DNA of 64,000 nucleotides from Dendrolimus kikuchii (GCA_019925095.2 CM034415.1:6295001-6359000); one strand, 5' to 3'. Counted from the stretch's first letter, positions 12,582 through 28,409 are shown. Translations and numbers: made by a program. Notes: generated from the sequence alone by a model not told the origin.

Positions 12582-12956
12582 TTACTTCGAGCTTGTATAC
12601 TTGGTGACGGCCTTTGTTCCCTCGCTGACTGCGTGCTTCGCCAACTCGCCGGGAAGTAACAGTCTTACGGACGTTTGCACCTCCCTAGAGGTGATGGTCG
12701 ACCTCTTGTTGTAGTGAGCGAGCCTGGACGCCTCGGCGGCGATGCGCTCGAAGATGTCGTTCACGAAGCTGTTCATTATCGACATCGCTTTACTCGAAAT
12801 ACCGGTGTCGGGGTGCACCTGCTTGAGAACCTTGTAGATGTAGATCGCGTAGCTCTCCTTCCTCTTGTGCTTCTTCTTTCTCTTGTCGGTCTTAGAGATG
12901 TTCTTCTGGGCCTTGCCAGATTTCTTGGCCGCCTTTCCGCTTGTCTTCGGCGGCAT
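12582..12956 (-). CDS. H2B: Histone H2B (unit 2)
   Basis: 124 aa, identical to the unit 1 copy, with the TATA-like element and CCAAT box in the same places upstream. Stem-loop at 12503-12518. Confidence 0.98.
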   Translation of the reverse strand: MPPKTSGKAAKKSGKAQKNISKTDKRKKKHKRKESYAIYIYKVLKQVHPDTGISSKAMSIMNSFVNDIFERIAAEASRLAHYNKRSTITSREVQTSVRLLLPGELAKHAVSEGTKAVTKYTSSK

Positions 12957-14004
12957 GGTGTGCTACTTTTCCTTTTCTTCAAACTTGTACCAACGAACGA
13001 ACGAACGATCGGAGGGAGCGCGCGCGCGTACGGTCTCACGGTTGCGAGCGTACTGGATGACTCCGACATTTCGCGTTTTAAATTTAAAGCGGAGCCCCGC
13101 ATACGTCACGCACCGTGTCGTAGTATATGATTCACCCGCAGTAACCAATCAGAGGGCGAGAGAAATGCTACCATTTCATAATTTGTATCGAATCTATTGT
13201 TATTAAATTTTTTTTTATTTTTTTTTATTTCATTTCAACGCATGAAACAAGATTATCAAATTATAATTCAATATGTTAGTGTTAGTGTTAGTATCCCACG
13301 GATCTACGTACGCGCAACATATTATATATTTAGATGTATTTGTTTACTTTGGGAAGGAACATTCTTAATTCTCGTCAATTAAAATTAACTATATAATATT
13401 ATTTATTTACCATTACTAACTACTAATATTTTATTACTGTTCGCACGCGACTTGCCATGCCATCCAGTTAGACGAATTAAACACATCGTTTCATTCATAT
13501 AGAGCTAGATTTTCAAAGGTATTTTTTTTTTTTAATTTTCATTTTCAGTCAATCTTATATATAATGTCTTTTTAATATAAAATAAACTTAACATGTTCGT
13601 TAGTAATGTTAATTATAGGCAAGTCACGCTTGCTCGACATCAATGCATGGGAGGAGTTAATTAATTATCGGAAAGAATAAATAAATAAATCGCCGCGTTA
13701 AGAACATGACGAGAGTCAGGCATAATAAATATATTGATTGATAGATAGATACCTATCCAATCGAAACTTATGTGCGTGTGTGTACAACTGCAACCACTAC
13801 TACCTCTGTTCGTTTAGAAACTAAATTTCCATTATATTTTTATACATTGATTATAATGTATATATATATGTAAAATATATTATTGCGATATATATTGTGG
13901 CCCTGAAAAGGGCCTTTTTTTAGGTGTGTTAACGTTGTCCCCTTGTACGTCGTTCTTTTCGTCGACAGACGAAAGAAAGGAAAGCGGAGAGAGACACGCG
14001 GCTC

Positions 14005-14379
14005 CTAAGCCTTCTTCTCGGTCTTCTTTGGCAGGAGAACCGCCTGAATGTTAGGCAGTACACCGCCCTGTGCGATGGTCACGCCAGAGAGCAACTTGTT
14101 CAACTCCTCGTCGTTCCGTATCGCCAATTGTAAATGCCTAGGGATGATCCTAGTTTTCTTGTTGTCCCTGGCGGCGTTACCCGCCAACTCGAGAACTTCG
14201 GCGGCCAGATATTCCATCACGGCGGCGAGGTACACGGGTGCACCGGCACCGACGCGCTCGGCATAGTTGCCGTTCCTCAACAGTCTGTGAATACGCCCCA
14301 CAGGAAACTGGAGACCGGCGCGATTAGAGCGAGACTTTACCTTGCCCTTTACTTTTCCACCTTTGCCGCGACCGGACAT
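14005..14379 (-). CDS. H2A: Histone H2A (unit 2)
   Basis: 124 aa, identical to the unit 1 copy, including Asn36. Stem-loop at 13899-13914. Confidence 0.98.
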   Translation of the reverse strand: MSGRGKGGKVKGKVKSRSNRAGLQFPVGRIHRLLRNGNYAERVGAGAPVYLAAVMEYLAAEVLELAGNAARDNKKTRIIPRHLQLAIRNDEELNKLLSGVTIAQGGVLPNIQAVLLPKKTEKKA

Positions 14380-14714
14380 TATTGAAGTTTTGTTATTAAA
14401 CTATATGAACACTAGAAAAGACACGTCCGACCGATGCGAACGTGACCGAAGCGAGAGTGCCTGTGCGACTGAACGTCATCGAAAAAAAACGCACCGGTTT
14501 TATACTTGTGTATCGTGCGTTCGAACCGAGCGACATTACGTCTAAGAAGTGGGACGGAGAGAGAGATAGAGACGGCGAGCGAGATAGACGCACACGACCA
14601 AGGAAAACTATTTACTTACATAATATTATTATATACTATTAGGTGTATGGTGTTATTGATTGTATTTGTAAACCACCAATGCATATATCATAATAATAAT
14701 AATATCCATCCAAG

Positions 14715-14750
<36 letters not shown>

Positions 14751-15254
14751 ATGTACCTACCTATGAAAGTTATCTGTCAAAACTATTATTAAGTACCTAT
14801 CTGTATTCTGTATACCTGTGCGATATTAACTAGCTTTATCGGTGTTGTTTTTTATTGAGGCGAAATTTTAGGTTGATTTGAAAAGCAAACGAAAGGATAA
14901 GAAGTCGGGCGGAAACCGCGCGGGGGGGGAGAGGAGCGTTTTTTTTTTTTTTTTTAAATATATCGTCGTGCGTGTGTGTGTGTGTGCATATATCGTACGA
15001 CCGAGGCGGCTACCGCGTGAAAGGATAGCGGAAACCAGTTTTCTATTCGTGATGATATACATCGTCATCAATCTGTGGAACATCTGTTAGCCCTGAAAAG
15101 GGCTTTTTGGTTGGTAGGCACGGCGGCACACCCCGCACACACCGCCCACAGCAACACCACGAAGGCGCGAGCGAGCGGCGCGTTCACTGGGCCGTCGGCG
15201 GCGGCGGTTCGCTCGGAGCGGAGCGGAGGTGTCGTCTCTGTCGCGTCCCGTCGT

Positions 15255-16013
15255 TTACTTCTTCGCAGCGGAGGTCTTCTTCGCGGCCGCCTTCGACTTG
15301 GGTGTGGCCGCTGCGGCCTTCTTCGGCTTGGGCGCTTTCGGTTTCTTGGTGGGCGGCTTCGCGGTCTTCTTGGCCTTCGGCGCGGCGCCCTTGCCCTTCG
15401 CGGGGGCGGCGGTCTTCTTCGACGCGGCGGCGGCCGGCTTCTTCTTGGCTGCGGCGGCTTTCTTGTCCCTCGTCGCCGCCGAGCCGGCGGCCTTCGACTT
15501 GGACGGCGAAGCGGCCGACGCGGAAGCGGCGGCGCCCTTCTTCCCCTTCGCGGCGGCAGCGGGGGCGACCTTCTTCGACTTGCCAGAAGACGCGGTGCCG
15601 GTCTCGTCGCCGTCGGCGGCCGCCTTGCCGGCGGACCTCTTCTTGGCTCCGGCGGCCGGTTTCTTCGACGCGGACGACTTGGATTCCAACTTGAACGATC
15701 CCGATGCGCCCTTGCCTTTGGTCTGGATCAACGCACCCGATTCGACGGCGCTCTTGAGGTACTTCCTAATGAACGGCGCAAGTTTCTCGGCGTCGACTTT
15801 ATATGTCGCCGTTATGTATTTCTTGATGGCCTGAAGCGACGATCCGCTGCGCTCCTTGAGCTCCGTAATCGCGTTAGTGACCATCTCTGAAGTCTTCGGG
15901 TGTGTCGGCTTGGCCTTTGGCTTTTTCGCGCCGGCCGCGGCTGCGGACGCCTTCGGTTTCTTCGCCGGCGTCGCGGGGGCCGGGGTTTCGGCTGCTACTG
16001 CTGTGTCTGCCAT
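15255..16013 (-). CDS. H1: Linker histone H1 (unit 3)
   Basis: 252 aa, identical to the unit 1 copy, with the A22 leader. Stem-loop variant at 15089-15104. The upstream region is normal until 16839, where the low-complexity part of the spacer is missing. Confidence 0.97.
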   Translation of the reverse strand: MADTAVAAETPAPATPAKKPKASAAAAGAKKPKAKPTHPKTSEMVTNAITELKERSGSSLQAIKKYITATYKVDAEKLAPFIRKYLKSAVESGALIQTKGKGASGSFKLESKSSASKKPAAGAKKRSAGKAAADGDETGTASSGKSKKVAPAAAAKGKKGAAASASAASPSKSKAAGSAATRDKKAAAAKKKPAAAASKKTAAPAKGKGAAPKAKKTAKPPTKKPKAPKPKKAAAATPKSKAAAKKTSAAKK

Positions 16014-16969
16014 TTTTTTTTTTTTTTTTTTTTTTCCTCTTTAAACGAATACAAACAAACAAACAAACTACCACGAACGATTGATTAGTTTAATCCCACG
16101 GGAGAGCTGGCTGTGAGAAATACAACAACAAACGAATATGGTTACTCAAACTCGAAAGTAGATGGCGCCAGGTGAAAAGTCGACCTCATCGGCTCAGGGC
16201 AATACCGAATCGACGACCGCGACGTCGAGATACATTTTCTCGTACGAACGCTTACAACTTTTCACTAGCACGGATCTGTTTAAACACACTTTTAACGTTT
16301 TTCAAATATTCATAGAGCAATTCGAGACGTGATAATCTACAATATTTGAGTTTAGCGGTGTTATAAAGCCGTTTGCAAAACATTCGTCCCGGTAATATTC
16401 TCAATAAACTTGTTTATATTCACGACAGCATACGATGCATACGCGGGGTCCCGTTTAAAACTTATTTTTCTTATTATAAATGTGTATTGTTATAGATTTT
16501 CATTAAATAAATGAATTATAAACATCCCGAGGTTCCGACGTATAAACTTCCTCCGCGCGCAATACTATTTTTTTCATCGAATAATCGATGAAAAGTTTAG
16601 GGTCGTAAAACATTACTACCGCGAAACCTCTGTGAGGAACTAGGCATACGAATAAAAACGTGCAACTGTTTCGTATAATCGTGTAAATATTAAACGATCT
16701 TATTTATTATTTACTAGTAACTACTGCACTATAATAATATACGTAATGATGATCTAATCTTTTTTTTTTTTTAATCTATTTATGTAGTAACCAACACTTA
16801 TCATTTCAATTGATCACACAAGTAAGACGAGACAGGTCTAAAATAGTAACAATATGAGAGAATTTCTCAAGAACATATCAATTGTCCTTATATAAATATA
16901 TAAAATTGATTGAGCCCCACCGTAATGATACGTTGATAGCTTTTAATACATAGTAAAAGAGATGAATAA
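16014..16969 (-). other. H1 upstream spacer with internal low-complexity deletion
   Basis: It matches the H1-H4 spacer of unit 1 (1397-2569) except that the AAT and poly-A region (unit 1 positions about 2223-2440) is absent. The join is at ACAGGTCT/AAAATAGTAA (16839-16840). Either a real deletion or an assembly collapse at the hardest sequence of the unit. No gene. Confidence 0.75.
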
Positions 16970-17232
16970 GTCTTTACAGCGGAAAATGAATATCTTGATA
17001 AATGCACGTTTATTGAAGATACGGCCGTTAATAGAATGCTCTCGTAATATTAAGAATATCAATCGTGCGAAATTTTGCAACTTTGTATTCGCTAAAAGAA
17101 AGGCTCAGAAAGCGAATTGCCAAGAAGATTTGAACGTAAACCGAACATCCGCTGATGGCCGCTTATCTCGATCAGGCGTCTTCATTGTATTACCCGAGCC
17201 GAAGGATGGCAGCCATCTACGCTATTCAGGCC
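16970..17232. other. Unrecognised 263-bp sequence foreign to the histone unit
   Basis: The sequence leaves the repeat after GATGAATAA at 16969 and runs to the N gap without matching any other part of the window. It has a more balanced base composition than the AT-rich spacers. One plus-strand frame stays open from 16962 into the gap (about 90 codons, no recognisable domain). A second frame from 17155 (MAAYLDQASSLYYPSRRMAA) is open to the gap, with a stop six codons upstream. I do not recognise either. It could be part of an inserted element, an unrelated gene, or another locus joined by the assembler. Confidence 0.6.
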
Positions 17233-17332
17233 NNNNNNNNNNNNNNNNNNNNNNNNNNNNNNNNNNNNNNNNNNNNNNNNNNNNNNNNNNNNNNNNNNNN
17301 NNNNNNNNNNNNNNNNNNNNNNNNNNNNNNNN
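17233..17332. other. Assembly gap (100 N)
   Basis: Exactly 100 N, the conventional placeholder for a gap of unknown length. The repeat unit is at equivalent position 2569 before the foreign sequence and restarts at about 1699 after the gap, so real sequence is missing or misjoined here. Confidence 0.98.
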
Positions 17333-20158
<2,826 letters not shown>

Positions 20159-20170
20159 TTTAACCTCCCA

Positions 20171-23053
20171 ATGGCTACCACAAGTAGGGAAAAACCCCGC
20201 TCATTGACTTTGGCTACATATAACGCCAACGGACTTAGAAATCAGCGCGACTTGGTTCACGACTTCCTGGTCACCGATAACATAGACATTCTCTTAGTGC
20301 AAGAGACTTTCTTAAAGCCGAGTATTAGAGATCCCCGAATCGCTAATTACAACCTGATCAGGCACGATAGGTTAACCTCCCATGGCGGAGGGACACTTAT
20401 CTACTACAAGCGGTCCTTGCACTGCATCCCCATCGATACCCCCCCTCTAGAGGAACTAGAAGTCTCCGCATGCAAACTATCGATGACAGGCCATCAGCCC
20501 ATCATCATAGTTTCAGCATACTTAAAATGTCAGAAGCCCATCCTGGAAGACGATCTCAACGCCCTATTTAGTCTGGGTCCCGCGGTTATAATAGCCGGGG
20601 ACCTAAACTGTAAACATCCCTCTTGGAATTGTCCAATTGAAAATCCCAAAGGAAGGGAGCTTCTCCGCCTCTCGGACAGGCTCCTCTTTGGCATTTTAGC
20701 CCCCTTGACCCCCACCAGATACCCTGACAGACCGGACGTACAACACCCGAGCGTTCTCGACATAGCGCTGCTGAAGGGAGTCTCCCTTCAGTTCCGCTCT
20801 ATCGAAACACGGGATGACATTGACTCCGACCACTTGCCGGTCGTACTTCAGTTAGGCCCCCCGACTGACTCGACGCCACCGACGAAACCCATCATAGATT
20901 GGGCCAAAGTCCGGGACTTGCTCGCAACGACAAGCTCCCCGGACTTGGACCGGATCCCGGACCCGATTAACTCAGCCCAGGACAACGATGTTGCCATCGA
21001 AGCCCTCACCAGCCACCTCCAGAGCGTGGTACGGGAGTCCACTCGGCAGGTACCTCTCGAGGACCACCGACTGCCACTCCCGGACGACGTCAGAGATCTG
21101 ATGAGGGACAAGAGGGCAGCATTCAGAGCCTACGGCAGCTTCCCCTCCCCAGATAATAAAGCCCAATACAGGGCACTCCAACGCCAGGTCAGACTCCGTG
21201 TCCAGGAGGTCAGGAACCAACGTTGGGACCGACTGCTGGAGGAGATCTCCCCAACTCACCAGGCTTACTGGCAGCTGGCGAGATCTCTGAAAGCAGAAAC
21301 CCTCTCGAGCATGCCACCCCTCGAGAGACCCGATAACACCAAAGCGTTTGATGACGACGAAAAGGCAGAATGTCTCGCCGAAAGTCTCGAGCTCCAATGC
21401 TCCCCCAATATTGCCAATAACGACCCGTCTCACCTATCGGAGGTAGACGCCGAGGTCGAATATCGGTCCTCCCTCCCGGCCGAAACCACACTCGAACCGG
21501 TCACGGTTGAGGAAGTACAGGATTTCATCAAAGCCCTAAAGCCCCGCAAGGCCCCAGGCAATGATGGAATCAGCCATAAACTTTTAAAAATCCTCCCCGC
21601 CCAACTTATCTTAATTATGGTAAGCATCTTCAATGCTGCCATAAATAATTGCCAATTTCCAAAGACCTGGAAAGAAGCGGAGGTCATCGGTATCCGCAAA
21701 CCAGGCAAACCGGCCTCAAAGCCCTCTAGTTACCGCCCCATCAGTCTACTCAGCTCGCTGGGTAAACTGTATGAGCGAGTCCTTCTCACAAGACTGAGAG
21801 ATTTTGCCTTCAGCAATAATCTCATCCCCCCTGAGCAGTTTGGCTTTAGAGCTAGACACTCTTGTCCACAACAAGTGCTCCGCATCACGGAGCACGTCCT
21901 CTCCCACTTTCAACGCAGCGGACAAAGATTCTGGCCGACAGGCGCAGTATTCTTCGACGTCGCCAAAGCCTTCGATAAGGTCTGGCACAACGGGCTGATA
22001 TACAAGCTGTATCAACTCGGTGTGCCGGACCGACTCGTACTCATTCTACGGGACTTCCTCAAAGACCGTAGATTCAGATTCCGAGTGGAGGGCACTAGAT
22101 CCTCCTCTCATTCCATCTCAGCGGGAGTCCCTCAGGGCTCCGCGCTCTCCCCCTTACTTTTCTCGCTGTACACCAGCGACATGCCACGGCACCCCCATAC
22201 CGAGCTAGCCCTATATGCGGATGACACCGCCATATTCATTAGCGACCCCAGCAGATACAGAATCTGCAGTCACCTCAACGCCGCCATCAAGGAACTAGGC
22301 GACTGGTTCCGTAGATGGAGGATTGAAGTGAACCCCGAGAAGAGCGCAGCCATCATGTTCTCTCGTCGCTCTCTCTCACCCAATACTCGCCCCACCAACC
22401 AACTTATGCCCATCAAGCTATACGACGGAGTTATCCCCTGGGTTAACGAAGTCAAATATCTTGGTGTAACTCTCGATAAAGGCTTGTACTTCCACAAGCA
22501 CACCAGAGCGGCCGGGAACAGAGCATACTGGATCCTAGGCCGACTCTATCCGTTGATATGCAAGAAGAGTAAGATGAGCCTTAGAAATAAGGTGACTCTA
22601 TACAAAACTTGCATCCGCCCCATCATGACCTATGCGAGTGTGGTCTTCGGCCACGCCAGCGAAACAAACATCTGGAGACTGCAAAGAATCCAGAATCATT
22701 TTATGCGTGCTGCAGTCGACGCCCCGCGCTATATGCGGCTCGCCGACCTGCATCGCGATCTGGAGCTTCCCTCCATCAAAGATTATATAGTCACTCTATC
22801 GCGCAGATTCTTTGACCTCGCCCCCCATCACCCGAACCCTCTGGTGACGGAAACGGTCAACTATAAACCCACACCGAACGCTCCCATGAGAAATCGTCGC
22901 CCTCGCAATGTACTCATTGACGAGCCCGATAAAATCACCCGTCTCCTCGCGATCATGAACCCCCCGAGGCTCAGAACATCAGCCTGGCATAACAGACGCA
23001 GACAGAACAGACGCCGGAGAGCCCCCGGCTCGGATCCTCTTACACAAAGGTAA
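20171..23053 (+). CDS. ORF2 of Jockey-type retrotransposon: endonuclease and reverse transcriptase (copy A)
   Basis: 960-aa polyprotein that nicks chromosomal DNA and copies element RNA there. Residues about 10-225 are an APE-type endonuclease: Asn18 in YNANGL, Glu45 in QET, Asp144 and Asn146 in GDLN, and Ser219-Asp220-His221. Residues about 455-740 are the reverse transcriptase: KAPGNDGI, catalytic Asp596 in FFDVAKAFD, GVPQGS at 652-657 and YADD at 682-685. There is no RNase H or C-terminal zinc knuckle, as usual for the Jockey clade. The frame is intact. ATG lies 12 nt after the ORF1 stop. I see one amino-acid difference from copy B, Ser583 against Gly. Confidence 0.95.
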   Translation: MATTSREKPRSLTLATYNANGLRNQRDLVHDFLVTDNIDILLVQETFLKPSIRDPRIANYNLIRHDRLTSHGGGTLIYYKRSLHCIPIDTPPLEELEVSACKLSMTGHQPIIIVSAYLKCQKPILEDDLNALFSLGPAVIIAGDLNCKHPSWNCPIENPKGRELLRLSDRLLFGILAPLTPTRYPDRPDVQHPSVLDIALLKGVSLQFRSIETRDDIDSDHLPVVLQLGPPTDSTPPTKPIIDWAKVRDLLATTSSPDLDRIPDPINSAQDNDVAIEALTSHLQSVVRESTRQVPLEDHRLPLPDDVRDLMRDKRAAFRAYGSFPSPDNKAQYRALQRQVRLRVQEVRNQRWDRLLEEISPTHQAYWQLARSLKAETLSSMPPLERPDNTKAFDDDEKAECLAESLELQCSPNIANNDPSHLSEVDAEVEYRSSLPAETTLEPVTVEEVQDFIKALKPRKAPGNDGISHKLLKILPAQLILIMVSIFNAAINNCQFPKTWKEAEVIGIRKPGKPASKPSSYRPISLLSSLGKLYERVLLTRLRDFAFSNNLIPPEQFGFRARHSCPQQVLRITEHVLSHFQRSGQRFWPTGAVFFDVAKAFDKVWHNGLIYKLYQLGVPDRLVLILRDFLKDRRFRFRVEGTRSSSHSISAGVPQGSALSPLLFSLYTSDMPRHPHTELALYADDTAIFISDPSRYRICSHLNAAIKELGDWFRRWRIEVNPEKSAAIMFSRRSLSPNTRPTNQLMPIKLYDGVIPWVNEVKYLGVTLDKGLYFHKHTRAAGNRAYWILGRLYPLICKKSKMSLRNKVTLYKTCIRPIMTYASVVFGHASETNIWRLQRIQNHFMRAAVDAPRYMRLADLHRDLELPSIKDYIVTLSRRFFDLAPHHPNPLVTETVNYKPTPNAPMRNRRPRNVLIDEPDKITRLLAIMNPPRLRTSAWHNRRRQNRRRRAPGSDPLTQR

Positions 23054-23475
23054 GACCCCACCAATCTCACACACTCAATACAGACACAAGTAGCCATACA
23101 CGATTAGCATAGGCGTGTTGCTGGAGAGTTTCTTCCGCCGCTTCTTCTCCTCCAGCTATAACACGTTGCGAAGCGGTAGTAACGATAGACTAGGATCGGC
23201 TCCGCCGGCGGAGTCGATAATTGGTCCCCAAAAAACAATCATTTCAGCCTGTTGGCTTAGCTCTTTCAGCCTTTAACGGCTAATTCCCAATATAGAGTCA
23301 ATCCCCCGCAGCGGTCGAGCCGAGGTCGAACCTCACAGGAGGTGCCTCCTCGAGCGTGCTGCTCCCGGGCCGAACGCCTCCGCTCCCACGGAGTCGTGAA
23401 GCCCCCAAAGTCCGGTATCGCTGAAACAGCCATCTGCGGCTATTCAGCTGGGTCCAGTTCCAAAACAAAAAAAAA
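23054..23475 (+). other. 3' UTR and A tail of retrotransposon copy A
   Basis: About 420 nt, ending GGGTCCAGTTCC followed by an A-rich tail. It includes a perfect 14-nt palindrome CTCCGCCGGCGGAG (23200-23213). I see no AATAAA or ATTAAA in it. Confidence 0.85.
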
Positions 23476-23958
23476 TTATCATCTCATATCTCGCCATCTC
23501 GGCGGCTAACCGAAAACCTACCTCAAATCAACAAATCAACAACGCCACAGCGCCCAGAGTGCCTCGCCTCCCGCCTCCCGCCTCCCCTACCCCGTATGTA
23601 CCTACCACTTACCATCTACCATCTACCACATTCATTTCTCATTCAATATTATTTATATATATTTTTTTTTTATAATCATTATTTATCTCTCTCATTCATT
23701 CATTCAATCAAACAATCAAATAAATAAATAACTATACAAATCTATCCATCTATCCATCTATGTATGTATGTATGTATGTATGTATAACTTGGGACTTGAC
23801 TTTCGATACTCACTGTAATATACGAATACATATTTTTTATTTTATTTCATTTCATTTCATTTCATAGAAAACATTTTGTGGCCCTGAAAAGGGCCTTTTG
23901 CTTTTGCTTTTTATTTTTCCCATAATTATACCATGCCGATGAACGTTTACGTTTACGT
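23476..23958 (-). other. H3-H2B spacer, remaining part (unit 3)
   Basis: Normal spacer from unit 1 position about 4791 onward, with the TATG and CATTT repeats and the H2B stem-loop at 23880-23895. Unlike the sequence left of the element, it shows no scattered differences. Confidence 0.85.
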
Positions 23959-24333
23959 TTACTTCGAGCTTGTATACTTGGTGACGGCCTTTGTTCCCTC
24001 GCTGACTGCGTGCTTCGCCAACTCGCCGGGAAGTAACAGTCTTACGGACGTTTGCACCTCCCTAGAGGTGATGGTCGACCTCTTGTTGTAGTGAGCGAGC
24101 CTGGACGCCTCGGCGGCGATGCGCTCGAAGATGTCGTTCACGAAGCTGTTCATTATCGACATCGCTTTACTCGAAATACCGGTGTCGGGGTGCACCTGCT
24201 TGAGAACCTTGTAGATGTAGATCGCGTAGCTCTCCTTCCTCTTGTGCTTCTTCTTTCTCTTGTCGGTCTTAGAGATGTTCTTCTGGGCCTTGCCAGATTT
24301 CTTGGCCGCCTTTCCGCTTGTCTTCGGCGGCAT
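23959..24333 (-). CDS. H2B: Histone H2B (unit 3)
   Basis: 124 aa, identical to the unit 1 copy, with its own intact upstream TATA-like element and CCAAT box. Stem-loop at 23880-23895. The retroelement lies only about 400 bp beyond the stem-loop. Confidence 0.98.
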   Translation of the reverse strand: MPPKTSGKAAKKSGKAQKNISKTDKRKKKHKRKESYAIYIYKVLKQVHPDTGISSKAMSIMNSFVNDIFERIAAEASRLAHYNKRSTITSREVQTSVRLLLPGELAKHAVSEGTKAVTKYTSSK

Positions 24334-25381
24334 GGTGTGCTACTTTTCCTTTTCTTCAAACTTGTACCAACGAACGAACGAACGATCGGAGGGAGCGCGC
24401 GCGCGTACGGTCTCACGGTTGCGAGCGTACTGGATGACTCCGACATTTCGCGTTTTAAATTTAAAGCGGAGCCCCGCATACGTCACGCACCGTGTCGTAG
24501 TATATGATTCACCCGCAGTAACCAATCAGAGGGCGAGAGAAATGCTACCATTTCATAATTTGTATCGAATCTATTGTTATTAAATTTTTTTTTATTTTTT
24601 TTTATTTCATTTCAACGCATGAAACAAGATTATCAAATTATAATTCAATATGTTAGTGTTAGTGTTAGTATCCCACGGATCTACGTACGCGCAACATATT
24701 ATATATTTAGATGTATTTGTTTACTTTGGGAAGGAACATTCTTAATTCTCGTCAATTAAAATTAACTATATAATATTATTTATTTACCATTACTAACTAC
24801 TAATATTTTATTACTGTTCGCACGCGACTTGCCATGCCATCCAGTTAGACGAATTAAACACATCGTTTCATTCATATAGAGCTAGATTTTCAAAGGTATT
24901 TTTTTTTTTTAATTTTCATTTTCAGTCAATCTTATATATAATGTCTTTTTAATATAAAATAAACTTAACATGTTCGTTAGTAATGTTAATTATAGGCAAG
25001 TCACGCTTGCTCGACATCAATGCATGGGAGGAGTTAATTAATTATCGGAAAGAATAAATAAATAAATCGCCGCGTTAAGAACATGACGAGAGTCAGGCAT
25101 AATAAATATATTGATTGATAGATAGATACCTATCCAATCGAAACTTATGTGCGTGTGTGTACAACTGCAACCACTACTACCTCTGTTCGTTTAGAAACTA
25201 AATTTCCATTATATTTTTATACATTGATTATAATGTATATATATATGTAAAATATATTATTGCGATATATATTGTGGCCCTGAAAAGGGCCTTTTTTTAG
25301 GTGTGTTAACGTTGTCCCCTTGTACGTCGTTCTTTTCGTCGACAGACGAAAGAAAGGAAAGCGGAGAGAGACACGCGGCTC

Positions 25382-25756
25382 CTAAGCCTTCTTCTCGGTC
25401 TTCTTTGGCAGGAGAACCGCCTGAATGTTAGGCAGTACACCGCCCTGTGCGATGGTCACGCCAGAGAGCAACTTGTTCAACTCCTCGTCGTTCCGTATCG
25501 CCAATTGTAAATGCCTAGGGATGATCCTAGTTTTCTTGTTGTCCCTGGCGGCGTTACCCGCCAACTCGAGAACTTCGGCGGCCAGATATTCCATCACGGC
25601 GGCGAGGTACACGGGTGCACCGGCACCGACGCGCTCGGCATAGTTGCCGTTCCTCAACAGTCTGTGAATACGCCCCACAGGAAACTGGAGACCGGCGCGA
25701 TTAGAGCGAGACTTTACCTTGCCCTTTACTTTTCCACCTTTGCCGCGACCGGACAT
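25382..25756 (-). CDS. H2A: Histone H2A (unit 3)
   Basis: 124 aa, identical to the unit 1 copy. Stem-loop at 25276-25291. Confidence 0.98.
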   Translation of the reverse strand: MSGRGKGGKVKGKVKSRSNRAGLQFPVGRIHRLLRNGNYAERVGAGAPVYLAAVMEYLAAEVLELAGNAARDNKKTRIIPRHLQLAIRNDEELNKLLSGVTIAQGGVLPNIQAVLLPKKTEKKA

Positions 25757-26091
25757 TATTGAAGTTTTGTTATTAAACTATATGAACACTAGAAAAGACA
25801 CGTCCGACCGATGCGAACGTGACCGAAGCGAGAGTGCCTGTGCGACTGAACGTCATCGAAAAAAAACGCACCGGTTTTATACTTGTGTATCGTGCGTTCG
25901 AACCGAGCGACATTACGTCTAAGAAGTGGGACGGAGAGAGAGATAGAGACGGCGAGCGAGATAGACGCACACGACCAAGGAAAACTATTTACTTACATAA
26001 TATTATTATATACTATTAGGTGTATGGTGTTATTGATTGTATTTGTAAACCACCAATGCATATATCATAATAATAATAATATCCATCCAAG

Positions 26092-26127
<36 letters not shown>

Positions 26128-26631
26128 ATGTACCTACCTATGAAAGTTATCTGTCAAAACTATTATTAAGTACCTATCTGTATTCTGTATACCTGTGCGA
26201 TATTAACTAGCTTTATCGGTGTTGTTTTTTATTGAGGCGAAATTTTAGGTTGATTTGAAAAGCAAACGAAAGGATAAGAAGTCGGGCGGAAACCGCGCGG
26301 GGGGGGAGAGGAGCGTTTTTTTTTTTTTTTTTAAATATATCGTCGTGCGTGTGTGTGTGTGTGCATATATCGTACGACCGAGGCGGCTACCGCGTGAAAG
26401 GATAGCGGAAACCAGTTTTCTATTCGTGATGATATACATCGTCATCAATCTGTGGAACATCTGTTAGCCCTGAAAAGGGCTTTTTGGTTGGTAGGCACGG
26501 CGGCACACCCCGCACACACCGCCCACAGCAACACCACGAAGGCGCGAGCGAGCGGCGCGTTCACTGGGCCGTCGGCGGCGGCGGTTCGCTCGGAGCGGAG
26601 CGGAGGTGTCGTCTCTGTCGCGTCCCGTCGT

Positions 26632-27390
26632 TTACTTCTTCGCAGCGGAGGTCTTCTTCGCGGCCGCCTTCGACTTGGGTGTGGCCGCTGCGGCCTTCTT
26701 CGGCTTGGGCGCTTTCGGTTTCTTGGTGGGCGGCTTCGCGGTCTTCTTGGCCTTCGGCGCGGCGCCCTTGCCCTTCGCGGGGGCGGCGGTCTTCTTCGAC
26801 GCGGCGGCGGCCGGCTTCTTCTTGGCTGCGGCGGCTTTCTTGTCCCTCGTCGCCGCCGAGCCGGCGGCCTTCGACTTGGACGGCGAAGCGGCCGACGCGG
26901 AAGCGGCGGCGCCCTTCTTCCCCTTCGCGGCGGCAGCGGGGGCGACCTTCTTCGACTTGCCAGAAGACGCGGTGCCGGTCTCGTCGCCGTCGGCGGCCGC
27001 CTTGCCGGCGGACCTCTTCTTGGCTCCGGCGGCCGGTTTCTTCGACGCGGACGACTTGGATTCCAACTTGAACGATCCCGATGCGCCCTTGCCTTTGGTC
27101 TGGATCAACGCACCCGATTCGACGGCGCTCTTGAGGTACTTCCTAATGAACGGCGCAAGTTTCTCGGCGTCGACTTTATATGTCGCCGTTATGTATTTCT
27201 TGATGGCCTGAAGCGACGATCCGCTGCGCTCCTTGAGCTCCGTAATCGCGTTAGTGACCATCTCTGAAGTCTTCGGGTGTGTCGGCTTGGCCTTTGGCTT
27301 TTTCGCGCCGGCCGCGGCTGCGGACGCCTTCGGTTTCTTCGCCGGCGTCGCGGGGGCCGGGGTTTCGGCTGCTACTGCTGTGTCTGCCAT
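26632..27390 (-). CDS. H1: Linker histone H1 (unit 4)
   Basis: 252 aa, identical to the unit 1 copy. A22 leader at 27391-27412, stem-loop variant at 26466-26481. Confidence 0.97.
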   Translation of the reverse strand: MADTAVAAETPAPATPAKKPKASAAAAGAKKPKAKPTHPKTSEMVTNAITELKERSGSSLQAIKKYITATYKVDAEKLAPFIRKYLKSAVESGALIQTKGKGASGSFKLESKSSASKKPAAGAKKRSAGKAAADGDETGTASSGKSKKVAPAAAAKGKKGAAASASAASPSKSKAAGSAATRDKKAAAAKKKPAAAASKKTAAPAKGKGAAPKAKKTAKPPTKKPKAPKPKKAAAATPKSKAAAKKTSAAKK

Positions 27391-28409
27391 TTTTTTTTTT
27401 TTTTTTTTTTTTCCTCTTTAAACGAATACAAACAAACAAACAAACTACCACGAACGATTGATTAGTTTAATCCCACGGGAGAGCTGGCTGTGAGAAATAC
27501 AACAACAAACGAATATGGTTACTCAAACTCGAAAGTAGATGGCGCCAGGTGAAAAGTCGACCTCATCGGCTCAGGGCAATACCGAATCGACGACCGCGAC
27601 GTCGAGATACATTTTCTCGTACGAACGCTTACAACTTTTCACTAGCACGGATCTGTTTAAACACACTTTTAACGTTTTTCAAATATTCATAGAGCAATTC
27701 GAGACGTGATAATCTACAATATTTGAGTTTAGCGGTGTTATAAAGCCGTTTGCAAAACATTCGTCCCGGTAATATTCTCAATAAACTTGTTTATATTCAC
27801 GACAGCATACGATGCATACGCGGGGTCCCGTTTAAAACTTATTTTTCTTATTATAAATGTGTATTGTTATAGATTTTCATTAAATAAATGAATTATAAAC
27901 ATCCCGAGGTTCCGACGTATAAACTTCCTCCGCGCGCAATACTATTTTTTTCATCGAATAATCGATGAAAAGTTTAGGGTCGTAAAACATTACTACCGCG
28001 AAACCTCTGTGAGGAACTAGGCATACGAATAAAAACGTGCAACTGTTTCGTATAATCGTGTAAATATTAAACGATCTTATTTATTATTTACTAGTAACTA
28101 CTGCACTATAATAATATACGTAATGATGATCTAATCTTTTTTTTTTTTTAATCTATTTATGTAGTAACCAACACTTATCATTTCAATTGATCACACAAGT
28201 AAGACGAGACAGGTCTTAAATTAATTAATAATAATAATAGTAATAATAATAATAACAACAAAACAATACACATGGGTGAAAAGAAAGGGGGAGAAAAAAA
28301 AAAAAAGATATTAAGAATAAAGTAAAAAAAAAAAAAAATACTAATAATATAGTATAACAACAACAACAACAACTACTACTATTTGTTTTTTTTTTACTTC
28401 ATCAAAACG

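Noticed and set aside
20530..23097. Minus-strand frames opposite ORF2 of copy A, and the same opposite copy B
   Set aside because: Shadows of a highly conserved coding strand; no recognisable domains.
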